Positions 45,769-56,662 of a stretch of DNA of 58,696 nt are shown here, one piece after another; position 1 is the first letter of the stretch, and each line of letters opens with the position of its first letter. The stretch is from an uncultured Comamonas sp. (GTDB lineage: Bacteria > Pseudomonadota > Gammaproteobacteria > Burkholderiales > Burkholderiaceae_C). The notes below the pieces were generated by a model, which saw nothing but the letters and a program-made list of their open reading frames with translations, searched no databases and was not told the DNA's origin. A program made the translations under genes and the position numbers. The stretch is taken from contig CABIIJ010000073.1 of the NCBI GenBank assembly GCA_902175065.1, positions 1 through 58,696 of the forward strand, given 5' to 3'.

Positions 45769-46677
45769 ATGTTTGAACAACTGGGGCTGATCGGCTGCGG
45801 CCTGATGGGCGGATCGTTTGCGCTGGCGCTGAAAAAGGCGGGGCTGGTCAAGCGCGTCGTCGGCTACAGCAAATCGCCCACCACCACCGAACGCGCCCGG
45901 CAGATGGGCGTCATCGACGTGGAAGCGCCCTCCGCCCTGCTGGCCGTCGCCGGGGCCGACATCGTGTTGCTGGCCGTGCCGGTGGCCGCCACGGAAGCAA
46001 CGCTCAAATCCATCAAGCACCTGATCACACCGCAGATGCTGGTCATGGACGTCGGCTCCACCAAGGCCGACGTGGTGCAGGCCGCCCGCACCGCGCTGGG
46101 CCAGCAACTGGGCAGCTTCGTGCCCGCCCACCCGATCACCGGCAAGGAGCTGGCCGGGGTGGAGCACGCCGACGCCAACCTCTACCGAGGCGCCAAAGTG
46201 GTGCTGACCCCCAACGAACGCACCCTGACCGCCCAGCTGCACAGTGCCCAGTTGCTCTGGCTGGCCCTGGGCTGCGAAGTGACCACCATGAGTCCGCAGG
46301 CGCACGATGCAGCCTTTGCCGCCGTCAGCCACCTGCCGCACCTGCTGGCCTTTGCCATGATGCACAGCATCACCGGCCAGTTGCACGGCGAGGACTACCT
46401 GCAACTGGCCGGACCGGGGTTCAAGGACTTCACCCGCATTGCCGCCGCCGATGCCCGGATCTGGCGCGACATCCTGCACGCCAACCGCAGCGACGTGCTC
46501 GACCAGCTCCAGCACTACCGCCAGGCACTGCTGGCCTTTGAAAACGCCCTGCAAGCCGGCGATGCCAGCGCCCTGGAAACCATGATCGAGCACGCCAGCG
46601 CGGCCCGCGCCCAGTGCTTTACCGCCCCGGCAGCCCCCGGCTTCCCCACGCCTGCCGGGCAGCCCCCCCACGATTGA
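45769..46677 (+). CDS. tyrA: Prephenate dehydrogenase TyrA
   Basis: 302 residues. NAD-binding Rossmann motif GCGLMGG at 9-15, [12 protein letters not shown], and the dehydrogenase motifs [14 protein letters not shown]. It converts prephenate to 4-hydroxyphenylpyruvate for tyrosine. A GAAGGAAAAGGA leader precedes the ATG. aroA-cmk starts 5 bp after its stop. Confidence 0.94.
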   Translation: MFEQLGLIGCGLMGGSFALALKKAGLVKRVVGYSKSPTTTERARQMGVIDVEAPSALLAVAGADIVLLAVPVAATEATLKSIKHLITPQMLVMDVGSTKADVVQAARTALGQQLGSFVPAHPITGKELAGVEHADANLYRGAKVVLTPNERTLTAQLHSAQLLWLALGCEVTTMSPQAHDAAFAAVSHLPHLLAFAMMHSITGQLHGEDYLQLAGPGFKDFTRIAAADARIWRDILHANRSDVLDQLQHYRQALLAFENALQAGDASALETMIEHASAARAQCFTAPAAPGFPTPAGQPPHD

Positions 46678-46681
46678 CGGC

Positions 46682-48736
46682 ATGTTCACCACCGAATTCC
46701 TCGACCTTCCCCATCTGGCCAGCGCCGGCGGCAGCGTGCAGTTGCCCGGCTCCAAGAGCATTTCCAACCGCGTGCTGCTGCTGGCCGCATTGAGCGCAGG
46801 CACCACCACCATCCACGACCTGCTCGATTCGGACGACACCCGCGTCATGCTGGACGCCCTGCACGCCCTGGGCTGCACCGTCACGCCGCGCCAGGTCACG
46901 CCCGGCCAGCCGGTGCAGATCACCGGCATCGACGGCGCCTTGCCCAACAACGCCCGCGCCCAGTTGTTCCTGGGCAATGCGGGCACCGCGATGCGCCCGC
47001 TCACTGCCGCCCTGGCCGTGCTGGGCGGCAGCTTCGAGATGACCGGCGTGCCGCGCATGTACGAGCGCCCCATCGGCGACCTGGTGGACGCGCTGCGTCA
47101 ACTGGGCTGCCAGATCGACTACCTGCGTGACGAAGGCTTCCCCCCCCTGCGCATCGGCCAGCCCGATTTCCGCCAACTGGGCAATGCCGGCGATGCGCCC
47201 ATCCAGGTGCGCGGCGATGTCTCCAGCCAGTTCCTGACTTCGCTGCTCATGGCCCTGCCCCTGCTGGCAGGCACGCAGGCCATCACCATCAAGGTGGTGG
47301 GCGAGCTGATCTCCAAACCCTACATCCACATCACGCTGGCGCTGCTGGCGCGTTTCGGCATCCGTGTGGAAAACCATGGCTGGCAGCACTTTGTCATCCC
47401 GGCGGGCAGCCGCTACCAATCGCCGGGCAGCATCCATGTGGAGGCGGACGCATCGTCCGCCAGTTATTTCATAGCGCTTGGCGCAATTGCAGCCAGCGCT
47501 GAGGGCCAAAAAGGCATCAAGATCGAAGGCGTGGGACTGGACTCCATCCAGGGCGACATTCGCTTCGTCGAAGCCGCCCGCGCCATGGGTGCCGAGATCA
47601 CCGGCGGCCCCAACTGGCTGCACGTGGCGCGGGGCCGCTGGCCGCTGCAAGCCATCGACCTGGACTGCAACCATATCCCGGACGCCGCCATGACCCTGGC
47701 CGCCATGGCGCTGTACGCCGACGGCACCACCACACTGCGCAATATCGCCAGCTGGCGCGTCAAGGAAACCGACCGCATCGCCGCCATCACTGCCGAAGCC
47801 CGCAAGCTGGGCGCCCTGGTGGAAGAAGGGGCGGACTTCATCCGCATCACCCCGCCTGCCGCCCCCGAAGACTGGCGTGCCGCCAGCATCCACACCTACG
47901 ACGACCACCGGATCGCCATGTGCTTTTCGCTGGCTGCGTTCAACCCGGCAGGGTTGCCGGTGCGCATCCAGGATCCGAAATGCGTCGCCAAAACCTTCCC
48001 GGACTATTTCGAGGCCTTGTTCGCCCTGGTGCAGCCCAGCGCCCCTGCACCGGTGATCTGCATCGACGGCCCCACGGCGTCGGGCAAGGGCACCGTGGCG
48101 ACTTTGGTGGCGCAGCGCCTGGGCTTTGCCCTGCTCGATTCCGGGGCGCTGTACCGCATCAGCGGCCTGGCCGCCAGCCGCGCCAGCATCCCGCTGGAGG
48201 CCGGTCAGGCCGACCGTATCGCCGCCCTGATCGCCACGCTGGAGATTGTGTTCACCCCCGACCAGCGCGTGCTGCTGAACGGCGAAGACATCAGCCTGGC
48301 CATCCGCACCGAGGAAGCGGGCATGAACGCCTCGCGCGTCTCCGCCTTCCCGGCAGTGCGCCAGGCACTGCTGCAATGCCAGCGCGATTTCCGCCGCCTG
48401 CCCGGCCTCGTGGCCGACGGGCGCGACATGGGCACCACCATCTTTCCCGATGCGCCCCTGAAGGTTTTTTTGAGCGCCAGCGCCGAGTGCCGCGCCCAGC
48501 GGCGCTTTAAACAATTGATAGATAAAGGTCTTTCTGCTAACATGCACGACCTTTTGGCCGACTTGCAGGCCCGGGATGCCCGCGACATACAGCGCAGCGC
48601 CTCCCCCCTGCAGCCCGCCGAAGATGCTTTGCACTGGGACAACCACGCCGAGCGCACGGTCGAACAGGCCGTGCAGCAGGTGCTCTCCTGGTGGCAGCAG
48701 CGCCAACCTTTTGCAGCAGAACCCTCTGCCGCTTAA
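46682..48736 (+). CDS. aroA-cmk: EPSP synthase - cytidylate kinase fusion (AroA-Cmk)
   Basis: 684 residues in a single frame. The EPSP synthase half (about 1-450) has [15 protein letters not shown] and [17 protein letters not shown]. It makes 5-enolpyruvylshikimate-3-phosphate. The cytidylate kinase half (about 455-684) has the P-loop GPTASGKGT at 463-471, DSGALYR and [18 protein letters not shown]. It phosphorylates CMP and dCMP. The two activities belong to different pathways but are neighbours or fused in many Burkholderiales. rpsA follows. Confidence 0.94.
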   Translation: MFTTEFLDLPHLASAGGSVQLPGSKSISNRVLLLAALSAGTTTIHDLLDSDDTRVMLDALHALGCTVTPRQVTPGQPVQITGIDGALPNNARAQLFLGNAGTAMRPLTAALAVLGGSFEMTGVPRMYERPIGDLVDALRQLGCQIDYLRDEGFPPLRIGQPDFRQLGNAGDAPIQVRGDVSSQFLTSLLMALPLLAGTQAITIKVVGELISKPYIHITLALLARFGIRVENHGWQHFVIPAGSRYQSPGSIHVEADASSASYFIALGAIAASAEGQKGIKIEGVGLDSIQGDIRFVEAARAMGAEITGGPNWLHVARGRWPLQAIDLDCNHIPDAAMTLAAMALYADGTTTLRNIASWRVKETDRIAAITAEARKLGALVEEGADFIRITPPAAPEDWRAASIHTYDDHRIAMCFSLAAFNPAGLPVRIQDPKCVAKTFPDYFEALFALVQPSAPAPVICIDGPTASGKGTVATLVAQRLGFALLDSGALYRISGLAASRASIPLEAGQADRIAALIATLEIVFTPDQRVLLNGEDISLAIRTEEAGMNASRVSAFPAVRQALLQCQRDFRRLPGLVADGRDMGTTIFPDAPLKVFLSASAECRAQRRFKQLIDKGLSANMHDLLADLQARDARDIQRSASPLQPAEDALHWDNHAERTVEQAVQQVLSWWQQRQPFAAEPSAA

Positions 48737-48901
48737 GTCCAGCCCGCAGAGTGTTTGCCAGGTGTCAGAACCTCGGCAGGCGCTTGCGGTTTTTCACTTT
48801 TAACCCGCAGAAATCCTTCTGCAACCCGATCGCTGGCAGTCTTAGAAACGTGCAGCAATGGTGCTGCCGGAAACCTGCTTCCCAAGCGAACAAGGAAACA
48901 C

Positions 48902-50584
48902 ATGTCCGAATCTTTTGCCGCCCTGTTTGAAGAATCCCTGCAACGCACCGAAATGCGTCCTGGCGAAGTAATCACTGCCGAAGTGGTTGCCGTCGATCAA
49001 AACTTTGTGATCGTGGACGCTGGCCTCAAGTCCGAAGCCTACGTGCCAATCGAAGAATTCAAGAACGACCAGGGCGAAATCGAAGTCCAAGTGGGCGACT
49101 TCGTATCCGTTGCCGTCGGCGTCATCGAAAACGGCTACGGCGACACCGTGCTGTCGCGCGACACCGCCAAGCGTCTGGCCTCCTGGCTGTCGCTGGAACA
49201 GGCGCTGGAATCCGGCGAATTCGTCACCGGCACCACCAGCGGCCGCGTCAAGGGCGGTCTGACCGTGCTGGTCAACGGCATCCGCGCCTTCCTGCCCGGC
49301 TCGCTGATCGACACCCGTCCGGTCAAGGACCTGACCCCCTACGAAAACAAGACCCTGGAATTCAAGGTCATCAAGCTGGATCGCAAGCGCAACAACGTGG
49401 TGCTGTCGCGCCGCGCCGTGGTGGAAGCCTCCATGGGCGAAGAACGCGCCAAGCTGATGGAAACGCTGAAGGAAGGCGCCATCGTCCAAGGCGTGGTGAA
49501 GAACATCACCGAATACGGTGCCTTCGTGGATCTGGGCGGCATCGACGGCCTGCTGCACATCACCGACATGGCATGGCGCCGCGTGCGTCACCCGTCCGAA
49601 GTGGTGACCGCCGGCCAGGAAATCACCGCCAAGATCCTGAAGTTCGACACCGACAAGAACCGTGTCTCGCTGGGTCTGAAACAAATGGGCGACGATCCCT
49701 GGATGGGCGTGGCACGCCGCTACCCCTCCAGCACCCGCCTGTTCGGCAAGGTCACCAACATTGCCGACTACGGTGCCTTCGTGGAACTGGAACCCGGCAT
49801 CGAAGGCTTGGTGCACGTCTCCGAAATGGACTGGACGAACAAGAACGTGGCCCCCAACAAGCTGGTCAGCCTGGGCGACGAGGTCGAAGTCATGGTGCTG
49901 GAGATCGACGAAGACAAGCGCCGCATCTCCCTGGGCATGAAGCAGTGCCGCGCCAACCCCTGGCAGGAATTTGCCCAGAACACCAAGCGCGGCGACCGCG
50001 TGAAGGGTCCGATCAAGTCGATCACCGACTTCGGCGTGTTCGTGGGTCTGGCTGCCGGCATCGACGGCCTGGTGCACCTGTCCGACCTGTCGTGGAACGA
50101 AACCGGCGAAGCTGCCGTGCGCAACTACAAGAAGGGCCAGGAAGTCGAAGCCATCGTGCTGGCCGTGGACGTGGAGCGCGAGCGCATCTCCCTGGGCATC
50201 AAGCAGCTCGACCAGGACCCCTTCACCACCTTCGTGACGGTGAACGACAAAGGCTCCATCGTGACCGGCAAGGTCAAGACCGTGGACGCCAAGGGCGCTG
50301 AAATCGAGCTGGGCGAAGACATCCTGGGCTACCTGCGCGTCTCCGAAATCTCGCAAGACCGCGTGGAAGATGCCCGCTCCGTCCTGAAAGAAGGCGACGA
50401 AGTGACCGCCGTGGTGACCAACGTGGACCGCAAGAGCCGCAACATCCAGCTGTCGATCAAGCAGAAGGATCACGTGGAACAGCAAGAAGCCATGGCCAGC
50501 CTGTCGGCCCAGGCTTCCAAGGAAAACGCTGGTACCACCAGCCTGGGCGCCCTGCTGCGTGCCAAGCTGGATGCCGACAAGTAA
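48902..50584 (+). CDS. rpsA: 30S ribosomal protein S1
   Basis: 560 residues from the ATG at 48902 ([20 protein letters not shown]), after AAGGAAACAC. Six S1 RNA-binding repeats, for example [20 protein letters not shown], then [20 protein letters not shown] and [20 protein letters not shown]. It unfolds mRNA for initiation. The longer open frame from 48755 is not used. Confidence 0.96.
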   Translation: MSESFAALFEESLQRTEMRPGEVITAEVVAVDQNFVIVDAGLKSEAYVPIEEFKNDQGEIEVQVGDFVSVAVGVIENGYGDTVLSRDTAKRLASWLSLEQALESGEFVTGTTSGRVKGGLTVLVNGIRAFLPGSLIDTRPVKDLTPYENKTLEFKVIKLDRKRNNVVLSRRAVVEASMGEERAKLMETLKEGAIVQGVVKNITEYGAFVDLGGIDGLLHITDMAWRRVRHPSEVVTAGQEITAKILKFDTDKNRVSLGLKQMGDDPWMGVARRYPSSTRLFGKVTNIADYGAFVELEPGIEGLVHVSEMDWTNKNVAPNKLVSLGDEVEVMVLEIDEDKRRISLGMKQCRANPWQEFAQNTKRGDRVKGPIKSITDFGVFVGLAAGIDGLVHLSDLSWNETGEAAVRNYKKGQEVEAIVLAVDVERERISLGIKQLDQDPFTTFVTVNDKGSIVTGKVKTVDAKGAEIELGEDILGYLRVSEISQDRVEDARSVLKEGDEVTAVVTNVDRKSRNIQLSIKQKDHVEQQEAMASLSAQASKENAGTTSLGALLRAKLDADK

Positions 50585-50598
50585 TCCAGGAACGAAAA

Positions 50599-50664
50599 GG
50601 CAAGCGCTGCATTTCCCTGCAGCCTTGCCCTGACAACAACGGGCGCCTTCACCAGCGCCCGTTG
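50599..50664. terminator. Two hairpins after rpsA, possible terminators
   Basis: GGCAAGCGCTGCA / TGCAGCCTTGCC (50599-50629, one bulge) and a perfect 10-bp CAACGGGCGC / GCGCCCGTTG (50637-50664). Neither has a clear T run, so termination strength is uncertain. Confidence 0.45.
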
Positions 50665-50756
50665 CCTATTGCGGCACCGCGTTACACGATGTTCACGCGG
50701 TATCCACGCTGCCTTTGTGCAGTCTCTCATTCGTTCCTTTCCGTCCGTCTCCTGCC

Positions 50757-51047
50757 ATGACCCGCTCTGACCTTGTTGAAGAACTTGCCGCCCTCCTGCC
50801 GTTTTTGATGCAACGCGATGCCGAGCAAGCCGTCAAAGCCTTGCAAGACGCCATCACCGATGCCCTGGTACGCGGCCAACGCATTGAAATCCGGGGTTTT
50901 GGCAGCTTTACCGTCCACCACCGTCCGGAACGTACCGGCCGCAACCCCCGCAGTGGCGAATCGGTGCAAGTGCCGGCCAAACGCCTGCCCCATTTCAAAC
51001 CGGGCAAGGCGCTGCGCGAAGCCGTGGACTTTCATCACGCAGCCTAA
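50757..51047 (+). CDS. ihfB: Integration host factor subunit beta
   Basis: 96 residues, HU/IHF family ([20 protein letters not shown]). The DNA-bending arm [20 protein letters not shown], then [18 protein letters not shown], is intact. It pairs with IhfA. It follows rpsA, as in many proteobacteria, and precedes lapA and lapB. Confidence 0.94.
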   Translation: MTRSDLVEELAALLPFLMQRDAEQAVKALQDAITDALVRGQRIEIRGFGSFTVHHRPERTGRNPRSGESVQVPAKRLPHFKPGKALREAVDFHHAA

Positions 51048-51078
51048 AATACCGCCTTGTTCCAAGGAAGGGCTTGCG

Positions 51079-51375
51079 ATGAAATACCTCGTATGGCTGC
51101 TCAAGGCAGCCATTTTTTTTACCCTGTTCGCCTTCGCCCTGAATAACCAGCACATCGCCGTCGTGCACTGGTTTTTCGGCCAGCAGTGGAGCGCACCGCT
51201 GGTGCTGATCGTGCTGGCCGCCTTCTGCCTGGGACTGGCCACGGGCATTCTGGTCATGCTGCCGCGCTGGTGGCAGGCCCGCCAGCAGGCCAACGCAGCA
51301 GCGGCGGCCGCCCCCGCTGCAACCGCAAACGAGGCCGCCGCCTCTCCTTTACCCGTGCCCCTCCATGAACTTTGA
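51079..51375 (+). CDS. lapA: LapA-family inner membrane protein
   Basis: 98 residues, two transmembrane helices (about 3-22 and 37-60: LLKAAIFFTLFAFALNNQHI, APLVLIVLAAFCLGLATGIL) joined by a short loop, and an Ala-rich tail. This is the LapA (YciS, DUF1049) pattern. It helps LapB control lipopolysaccharide levels. Its 3' end overlaps lapB by 11 bp. Confidence 0.88.
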   Translation: MKYLVWLLKAAIFFTLFAFALNNQHIAVVHWFFGQQWSAPLVLIVLAAFCLGLATGILVMLPRWWQARQQANAAAAAAPAATANEAAASPLPVPLHEL

Positions 51376-52543
51376 TCTGAGCTGGATTTTGCTGGGCCTG
51401 CCCCTGGCCTTTGCGCTGGGCTGGCTGGCTTCGCGCATGGACATGCGCCAGATGCGCCTGGAGAACCAGCAGGCGCCCAAAGCCTACTTCAAGGGTCTGA
51501 ATTACCTGCTCAACGAACAGCAGGACAAGGCCATTGACGCTTTCATCGAGGCCATGCAGAACGACCCCGATACCGCCGAACTGCACTTTGCCCTGGGCAA
51601 CCTGTTTCGCCGCCGGGGCGAATACAGCCGCGCCGTGCGTGTGCACGAACACCTGCTGCAACGCGCCGACCTGAGCGATGCCGACCGCCAGCGGGCCCAA
51701 AACGGCCTGGCCCAGGACTACCTGAAAGCCGGCCTGCTCGACCGCGCCGAAGAAGCCCTGCGCCGCCTGGAAGCCACCCCCTACGAGGCCGATGCCCGCC
51801 TGGCGCTGCTCAGCATCTACGAACGCGCCCGCGACTGGCCCCAGGCAGCGGCCATCGTGCGCAAGCTCCAGCACAGCGGCCAGGGGGACTTCAGCCAGCG
51901 CCTGTCGCACTACCTGTGCGAAGAAGCCGCCGCCCTGGCCCAGCAGGCGCAACTGGAACCGGCCCTGCAACTGCTGGAGCAAGCCTGTACCACCGCCCCC
52001 ACGGCGCCGCGTCCATGGCTGGACAAGGCACGAGTGCAGTTTCGCAATGGCGCCGCCGATGCGGCCTGGACCAGCCTGACGACCCTGGCCACGCAAGCCC
52101 CCCAGGGATTGGTGCTGGCGCTGCCCCTGTTGCTGGAGATTGCCAGCGCCACGGGCCGTGAAGGCCCGGCCATTGCGCTGCTGCGCCAACGCTACGCCCA
52201 GGCACCCGCACTGGATCTGGTTCTGGCCCTGGTGCAACTGGGGGCCGACCCCGATGGTCAGCAAGGGCAGCGCTGCACCGCAGAAGACTGCACTTGCAGC
52301 CAGGGCTGGTTGCTGCGCCACCTGGAAAAGGAACCGTCCCTGACCATTGCCCACCAATGGCTGGCCGCCCAGGGGGACAAGACCCCGCCCGCCGCCGTGC
52401 TGCACGCGCTGGAACACGCCAGCCGCCCCCTGATGCGCTACCGCTGCGCGGCCTGCGGCTTCGAAGCCCGCCAGCATTTCTGGCACTGCCCCGGCTGCCA
52501 AAGCTGGGACAGCTACCCGGCACGGCACGTAGAAGAACTCTGA
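51365..52543 (+). CDS. lapB: Lipopolysaccharide assembly protein LapB (YciM)
   Basis: 392 residues. An N-terminal membrane anchor (about 5-20, WILLGLPLAFALGWLA) is followed by TPR repeats (FIEAMQNDPDTAELHFALGN onward) and a C-terminal rubredoxin-type zinc site, CAACGF...CPGC, near residues 360-380. LapB couples lipopolysaccharide output to LpxC degradation by FtsH. Overlaps lapA by 11 bp, so they are co-translated. Confidence 0.93.
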   Translation: MNFDLSWILLGLPLAFALGWLASRMDMRQMRLENQQAPKAYFKGLNYLLNEQQDKAIDAFIEAMQNDPDTAELHFALGNLFRRRGEYSRAVRVHEHLLQRADLSDADRQRAQNGLAQDYLKAGLLDRAEEALRRLEATPYEADARLALLSIYERARDWPQAAAIVRKLQHSGQGDFSQRLSHYLCEEAAALAQQAQLEPALQLLEQACTTAPTAPRPWLDKARVQFRNGAADAAWTSLTTLATQAPQGLVLALPLLLEIASATGREGPAIALLRQRYAQAPALDLVLALVQLGADPDGQQGQRCTAEDCTCSQGWLLRHLEKEPSLTIAHQWLAAQGDKTPPAAVLHALEHASRPLMRYRCAACGFEARQHFWHCPGCQSWDSYPARHVEEL

Positions 52544-52553
52544 TTGAAAAGAA

Positions 52554-52600
52554 AAGCGCTTCAATCCCTTATACAGAAAGCGCTTGCAGCTATTATTCTT
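52554..52600 (+). repeat. Palindromic AT-rich repeat between lapB and prfB
   Basis: AGCGCTTCAATCCCTTATAC then AGAAAGCGCTTGCAGCTATT. The right part reverse-complements to AATAGCTGCAAGCGCTTTCT, the ATAGCTNCNAGCGCTT motif. Short member of the family. Confidence 0.55.
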
Positions 52601-52711
52601 GAGCAATTAGTAGAACCCAGCCGGGCGTGCGAAAATCGCCGCCCAAATAGCTTATTCGGGCTGCACTGCGCAGCCCTTGTTTTTCCCAGTAAAAAAACAC
52701 AGGACACCATC

Positions 52712-53816
52712 ATGGAAGCAGAACGCATCAACCTCATCGGCAACACCCTCGAAGACCTGAGTGAGCGCACCCAGGACTTACGGAGGTATCTTTGACTACG
52801 ATGCCAAGTTTGAACGCCTGCGCACCGTCAATGCCGCGCTAGAAGACCCCGGCATCTGGAACGACCCGAAAAAAGCCCAGGAACTGGGCAAGGAAAAGAA
52901 ATCGCTCGATGCCGTCGTCCTGACGCTGGAGAAGCTCACCACCGAACTGGCCGACAACAGCGAGCTGTTCGAGATGAGCCGCGAGGAAGACGACGAGGCC
53001 GGCCTGCTCACGATCGAGACGGAAACCACCAAGCTCCAGCCCCTGATCGAAGAGCTGGAGTTCCGCCGCATGTTCAGCCAGGAAGCCGACCCGCTCAACT
53101 GCTACGTGGACATCCAGGCGGGTGCCGGCGGCACGGAGGCCTGCGACTGGGCCAGCATCCTGCTGCGCCAGTACCTGAAGTACGCCGAGCGCAAGGGCTT
53201 CAAGACCACCGTGGATGACGAAACCCCGGGCGATGTGGCCGGCATCAAAAGCGCCACCATCCACATCGAAGGCGAATACGCCTACGGCCTGCTGCGCACC
53301 GAAACCGGCGTGCACCGCTTGGTGCGCAAGTCGCCGTTCGACAGCTCGGGCGGGCGCCATACCTCGTTCGCCTCGCTGTTCGTCTACCCGGAAATCGACG
53401 ATTCGATCGAGATCAACATCAACCCCGCCGACGTGCGCACCGACACCTACCGCGCCAGCGGCGCGGGCGGCCAGCACATCAACAAGACCGACTCGGCCGT
53501 GCGCCTGACGCACATCCCCACCGGCATCGTCGTGCAGTGCCAGGATGGCCGCAGCCAGCACAGCAACCGCGACGTGGCCTGGCAGCGCCTGCGCTCGCGC
53601 CTGTACGACTTCGAGATGCGCAAGCGCATGGAAGAGCAGCAGAAGCTGGAGGACACCAAGACCGATGTGGGCTGGGGCCACCAGATCCGCAGCTATGTGC
53701 TGGACAACAGCCGCATCAAGGATTTGCGCACCAACGTCGAAGTCTCGGCCACGCAGAAAGTGCTGGACGGCGACCTGGACATCTTCATTGAAGCCTCGCT
53801 CAAGCAAGGCGTTTGA
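52712..53816 (+). CDS. prfB: Peptide chain release factor 2, with programmed +1 frameshift
   Basis: 367 residues made by joining 52712-52792 and 52794-53816. The first frame reads [20 protein letters not shown], then QDLRRYL, and meets UGA at 52793. Skipping one base continues DYDAKFERL. The GGQ motif is at residues 252-254 and the tripeptide anticodon SPF is in [11 protein letters not shown]2 ends translation at UGA and UAA, and low RF2 promotes the shift, so the gene regulates itself. pepN starts 14 bp after its stop. Confidence 0.97.
52781..52796 (+). other. Programmed +1 frameshift site of prfB
   Basis: CGGAGGTATCTTTGAC: an internal Shine-Dalgarno-like GGAGG, then TAT CTT TGA C. CTT slips forward one base over the in-frame UGA. 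This is the classic RF2 arrangement. Confidence 0.95.
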
Positions 53817-53830
53817 CAGAAGAACGAGAC

Positions 53831-56542
53831 ATGAAAACAGAACACACTCCCACCGTGGTGCAGCGCCTGGACTACACCGCCCCGGCCTTCTGGATCGAGA
53901 CGGTGGAGCTGACCTTCGACCTCGACCCGGCCAAAACCCGCGTCCTGAACAAAATGCAGGTGCGCCGCAACCCGGACGTGCCTGCCCAGCCCCTGCGCCT
54001 GGACGGCGAGGAACTGAACCTGGCCCGCGTGCTGGTCAACGGCAACGGCACCAGCTTCAAGATGGACGGCGGCCAGCTCGTGCTGGAGAACCTGCCCGAA
54101 GGGCCGGAACCGTTTGCCCTGGAGATCTTCACCACCTGCGCCCCGGTCAAGAACACCCAGTTGTCGGGCCTGTACGTCAGCCAGGACACGTTTTTCACCC
54201 AGTGCGAAGCCCAGGGCTTTCGCCGCATCACCTACTTCCTGGACCGCCCCGATGTGATGTCCAGCTACAGCGTGCTGCTGCGGGCCGACAAGGCGCTGTA
54301 CCCCGTGCTGCTGTCCAACGGCAACCTGGTGGAAAGCGGCGCCCTGGAAGATGGCCGCCACTTCGCCCGCTGGCACGATCCGCACAAAAAGCCCAGCTAT
54401 CTGTTCGCCCTGGTCGCAGGCAAACTCGTGGCCCGCGAGCAAAAAATCACCAGCCGCGCCGGTAAGGAGCATCTGCTGCAGGTGTGGGTGCGCCCCGGCG
54501 ACCTGGAGAAGACCGAGCACGCCATGCGCTCGCTCATGCACGCCGTCGCCTGGGACGAGGCCCGCTTTGGCCTGAGCCTGGATCTGGAACGCTTCATGAT
54601 CGTCGCCACCAGCGACTTCAACATGGGCGCGATGGAAAACAAGGGCCTGAACATCTTCAACACCAAGTACGTGCTGGCCAACCAGGCCACGGCCACCGAC
54701 ACCGACTTTGCCAACATCGAAAGCGTGGTCGGGCACGAATACTTCCACAACTGGACGGGCAACCGCATCACCTGCCGCGACTGGTTCCAGCTCTCGCTCA
54801 AAGAGGGGCTGACCGTGTTCCGCGACCAGGAATTCTCCATGGACATGGCGGGCAGCGCCTCGGCCCGCGCCGTCAAGCGCATCGAGGACGTGCGCGTGCT
54901 GCGCACCGTGCAGTTTGCCGAAGATGCCGGCCCCATGGCCCACCCGGTGCGCCCGGACAGCTACGTCGAAATCAACAACTTCTACACCGTCACCATCTAC
55001 GAAAAAGGTGCCGAAGTGGTGCGGATGCAGCACAACCTGGTCGGCCAGGACGGCTTCGCCCAGGGCATGAAGCTGTATTTCGAGCGCTTTGACGGTCAGG
55101 CCGTGACCTGCGACGACTTTGTCCAGGCCATGGCCGATGCCAACCCCGCCAGCCCCCTGGCCCGGCACCTGGGCGCCTTCAAACGCTGGTACAGCCAGGC
55201 CGGCACGCCCACCGTGCATGCCAGCGGCGTGTTCGATGCTGCCGCGCAAACCTACACCCTGACCCTGCGCCAAAGCTGCCCCGCCACCCCGGGCCAGAGC
55301 GACAAACAGCCCTTCGTCATCCCCGTCGCCCTGGGGCTGCTCGACGCCGAAGGCCGCGCCCTGCCCCTGCAGCTGGACGGCGCCAACCTTGGCACCGCGC
55401 ACACCCTGGTGCTGCACCAGGCCGAGCAATCGTGGACGTTCACCGGCATCGCCAGCCAGCCCACCCCATCGCTGCTGCGTGGTCTGAGCGCCCCCGTCCT
55501 CCTCGACTACCCGTTTACCGAGGCCGAACTGCTCACCCTGCTGGCGCACGACAGCGACGCCTTCAACCGCTGGGAAGCCGCCCAGCGCCTGGCCTTGCGC
55601 ATTGCTACGAATGCAATAGCTGCTGCCGCTGACACAACAACACAATCCGATCAAAACCCTGCCAATCTCCTGCCGCAGAGCGTGGTGGATGCTCTCCGTT
55701 TGGTATTGGAACACCCCCAACTGGATGCCGCTTTCAAGGAACTGGTGCTGACCCTGCCGTCCGAGAGCTACATCGCCGAGCAACTGGACAGCGTCGAGCC
55801 CCAGCGCATCCACGCCGTGCGCGAGGCCATGCGCCGGCAGCTGGCCCAGGCACTGCAACCGCAATGGCAGGCCGCGTACGAAGCCAACGCCCACACCGGC
55901 GCCTACCAGCCCGAACCCGTGGCCGCCGGCCGCCGTGCCCTGGCCGGCCTGGCGCTGAACATGCTGTGCCTAGCCGCCCAGGGCGACGGCAATAGCAGCA
56001 ACATCTGGGCCGGCAAGGCCTACCAGCGCGTCAAGGATGCCGGCAACATGACCGACAAGGCCAATGCCCTGCAGGCACTCATCCACAGCGCCAGCCCCCT
56101 GGCCGCCAACGCGCTGGACTACTTCTACCGCCAGATGCGCCACGAGCCGCTGGTACTGGACAAGTGGTTTGCCCTGCAAGCCGCCGCCCCGGATACCCAG
56201 GGCAGCGTCCTGCCCGCTGTCAAAGCCCTGCTCAGGCATCCTGACTTCGTGCTGAAAAACCCCAACCGCGCCCGCAGCCTGGTCTTTACCTACTGCAACG
56301 CCAACCCCGGGGGCTTTCACCGCCAGGACGCCGCAGGCTACATCTTCTGGGCCGACCACGTGCTGGCGCTGGATGCCATCAACCCGCAGGTGGCCGCCCG
56401 CCTGGCCCGCGCCCTGGACCGCTGGAAAAAGCTCGCGCCCCCCTACCGCGAAGCTGCCCGCGAAGCCATTGCCCGCGTTGCCGCCAAGGCCGACCTGTCC
56501 AACGACGTGCGTGAAGTCGTGGCACGGGCATTGGGCGAGTGA
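53831..56542 (+). CDS. pepN: Aminopeptidase N
   Basis: 903 residues, M1 zinc metallopeptidase. Exopeptidase motif GAMEN at 266-270; zinc site HEYFH at 302-306 with a third ligand E325 in KEGLTVF. It removes N-terminal residues from peptides in the cytoplasm. Length fits E. coli PepN (870) plus a short insertion. Residues about 596-611 (IAAAADTTTQSDQNPA) are encoded by DNA resembling the dispersed repeat (55616-55663), in the loop between the Ig-like and C-terminal helical domains. Confidence 0.95.
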   Translation: MKTEHTPTVVQRLDYTAPAFWIETVELTFDLDPAKTRVLNKMQVRRNPDVPAQPLRLDGEELNLARVLVNGNGTSFKMDGGQLVLENLPEGPEPFALEIFTTCAPVKNTQLSGLYVSQDTFFTQCEAQGFRRITYFLDRPDVMSSYSVLLRADKALYPVLLSNGNLVESGALEDGRHFARWHDPHKKPSYLFALVAGKLVAREQKITSRAGKEHLLQVWVRPGDLEKTEHAMRSLMHAVAWDEARFGLSLDLERFMIVATSDFNMGAMENKGLNIFNTKYVLANQATATDTDFANIESVVGHEYFHNWTGNRITCRDWFQLSLKEGLTVFRDQEFSMDMAGSASARAVKRIEDVRVLRTVQFAEDAGPMAHPVRPDSYVEINNFYTVTIYEKGAEVVRMQHNLVGQDGFAQGMKLYFERFDGQAVTCDDFVQAMADANPASPLARHLGAFKRWYSQAGTPTVHASGVFDAAAQTYTLTLRQSCPATPGQSDKQPFVIPVALGLLDAEGRALPLQLDGANLGTAHTLVLHQAEQSWTFTGIASQPTPSLLRGLSAPVLLDYPFTEAELLTLLAHDSDAFNRWEAAQRLALRIATNAIAAAADTTTQSDQNPANLLPQSVVDALRLVLEHPQLDAAFKELVLTLPSESYIAEQLDSVEPQRIHAVREAMRRQLAQALQPQWQAAYEANAHTGAYQPEPVAAGRRALAGLALNMLCLAAQGDGNSSNIWAGKAYQRVKDAGNMTDKANALQALIHSASPLAANALDYFYRQMRHEPLVLDKWFALQAAAPDTQGSVLPAVKALLRHPDFVLKNPNRARSLVFTYCNANPGGFHRQDAAGYIFWADHVLALDAINPQVAARLARALDRWKKLAPPYREAAREAIARVAAKADLSNDVREVVARALGE
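55616..55663 (+). repeat. Dispersed repeat half, in frame inside pepN
   Basis: ATAGCTGCTGCCGCTGACAC then AACAACACAATCCGATCAAA. The first part matches the ATAGCTNCTNCCGCT arm; the rest is decayed. The frame is open. Confidence 0.45.
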
Positions 56543-56564
56543 AACAGGATTGCTTTAAAAAAAT

Positions 56565-56643
56565 AGCTTCTACCGCTTACCCACCAACGAATTCATCCAT
56601 AAACAAGCGTCAAACCCTTGCCATGCAAGCGGGAGACGCTTCT
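56565..56643. repeat. AT-rich palindromic repeat in the pepN-fbp gap
   Basis: Left arm AGCTTCTACCGCTTAC. Right arm (reverse complement) AGAAGCGTCTCCCGCTTGCA, then TGGCAAGGGTTTGACGCTT. It ends about 20 bp before the fbp start, next to its AGGAG, so it forms the fbp leader. Confidence 0.6.
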
Positions 56644-56662
56644 CTTTTACAGGAGTCCCCCT

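Noticed and set aside
48500-48545. AT-rich TTGATAGATAAAGG stretch in cmk as another repeat copy
   Set aside because: It encodes the normal cytidylate kinase sequence [13 protein letters not shown], so no insertion needs to be assumed.
50637-50664. Strong intrinsic terminator after rpsA
   Set aside because: The hairpin is perfect but lacks a T run, so it is listed only as a possible terminator.
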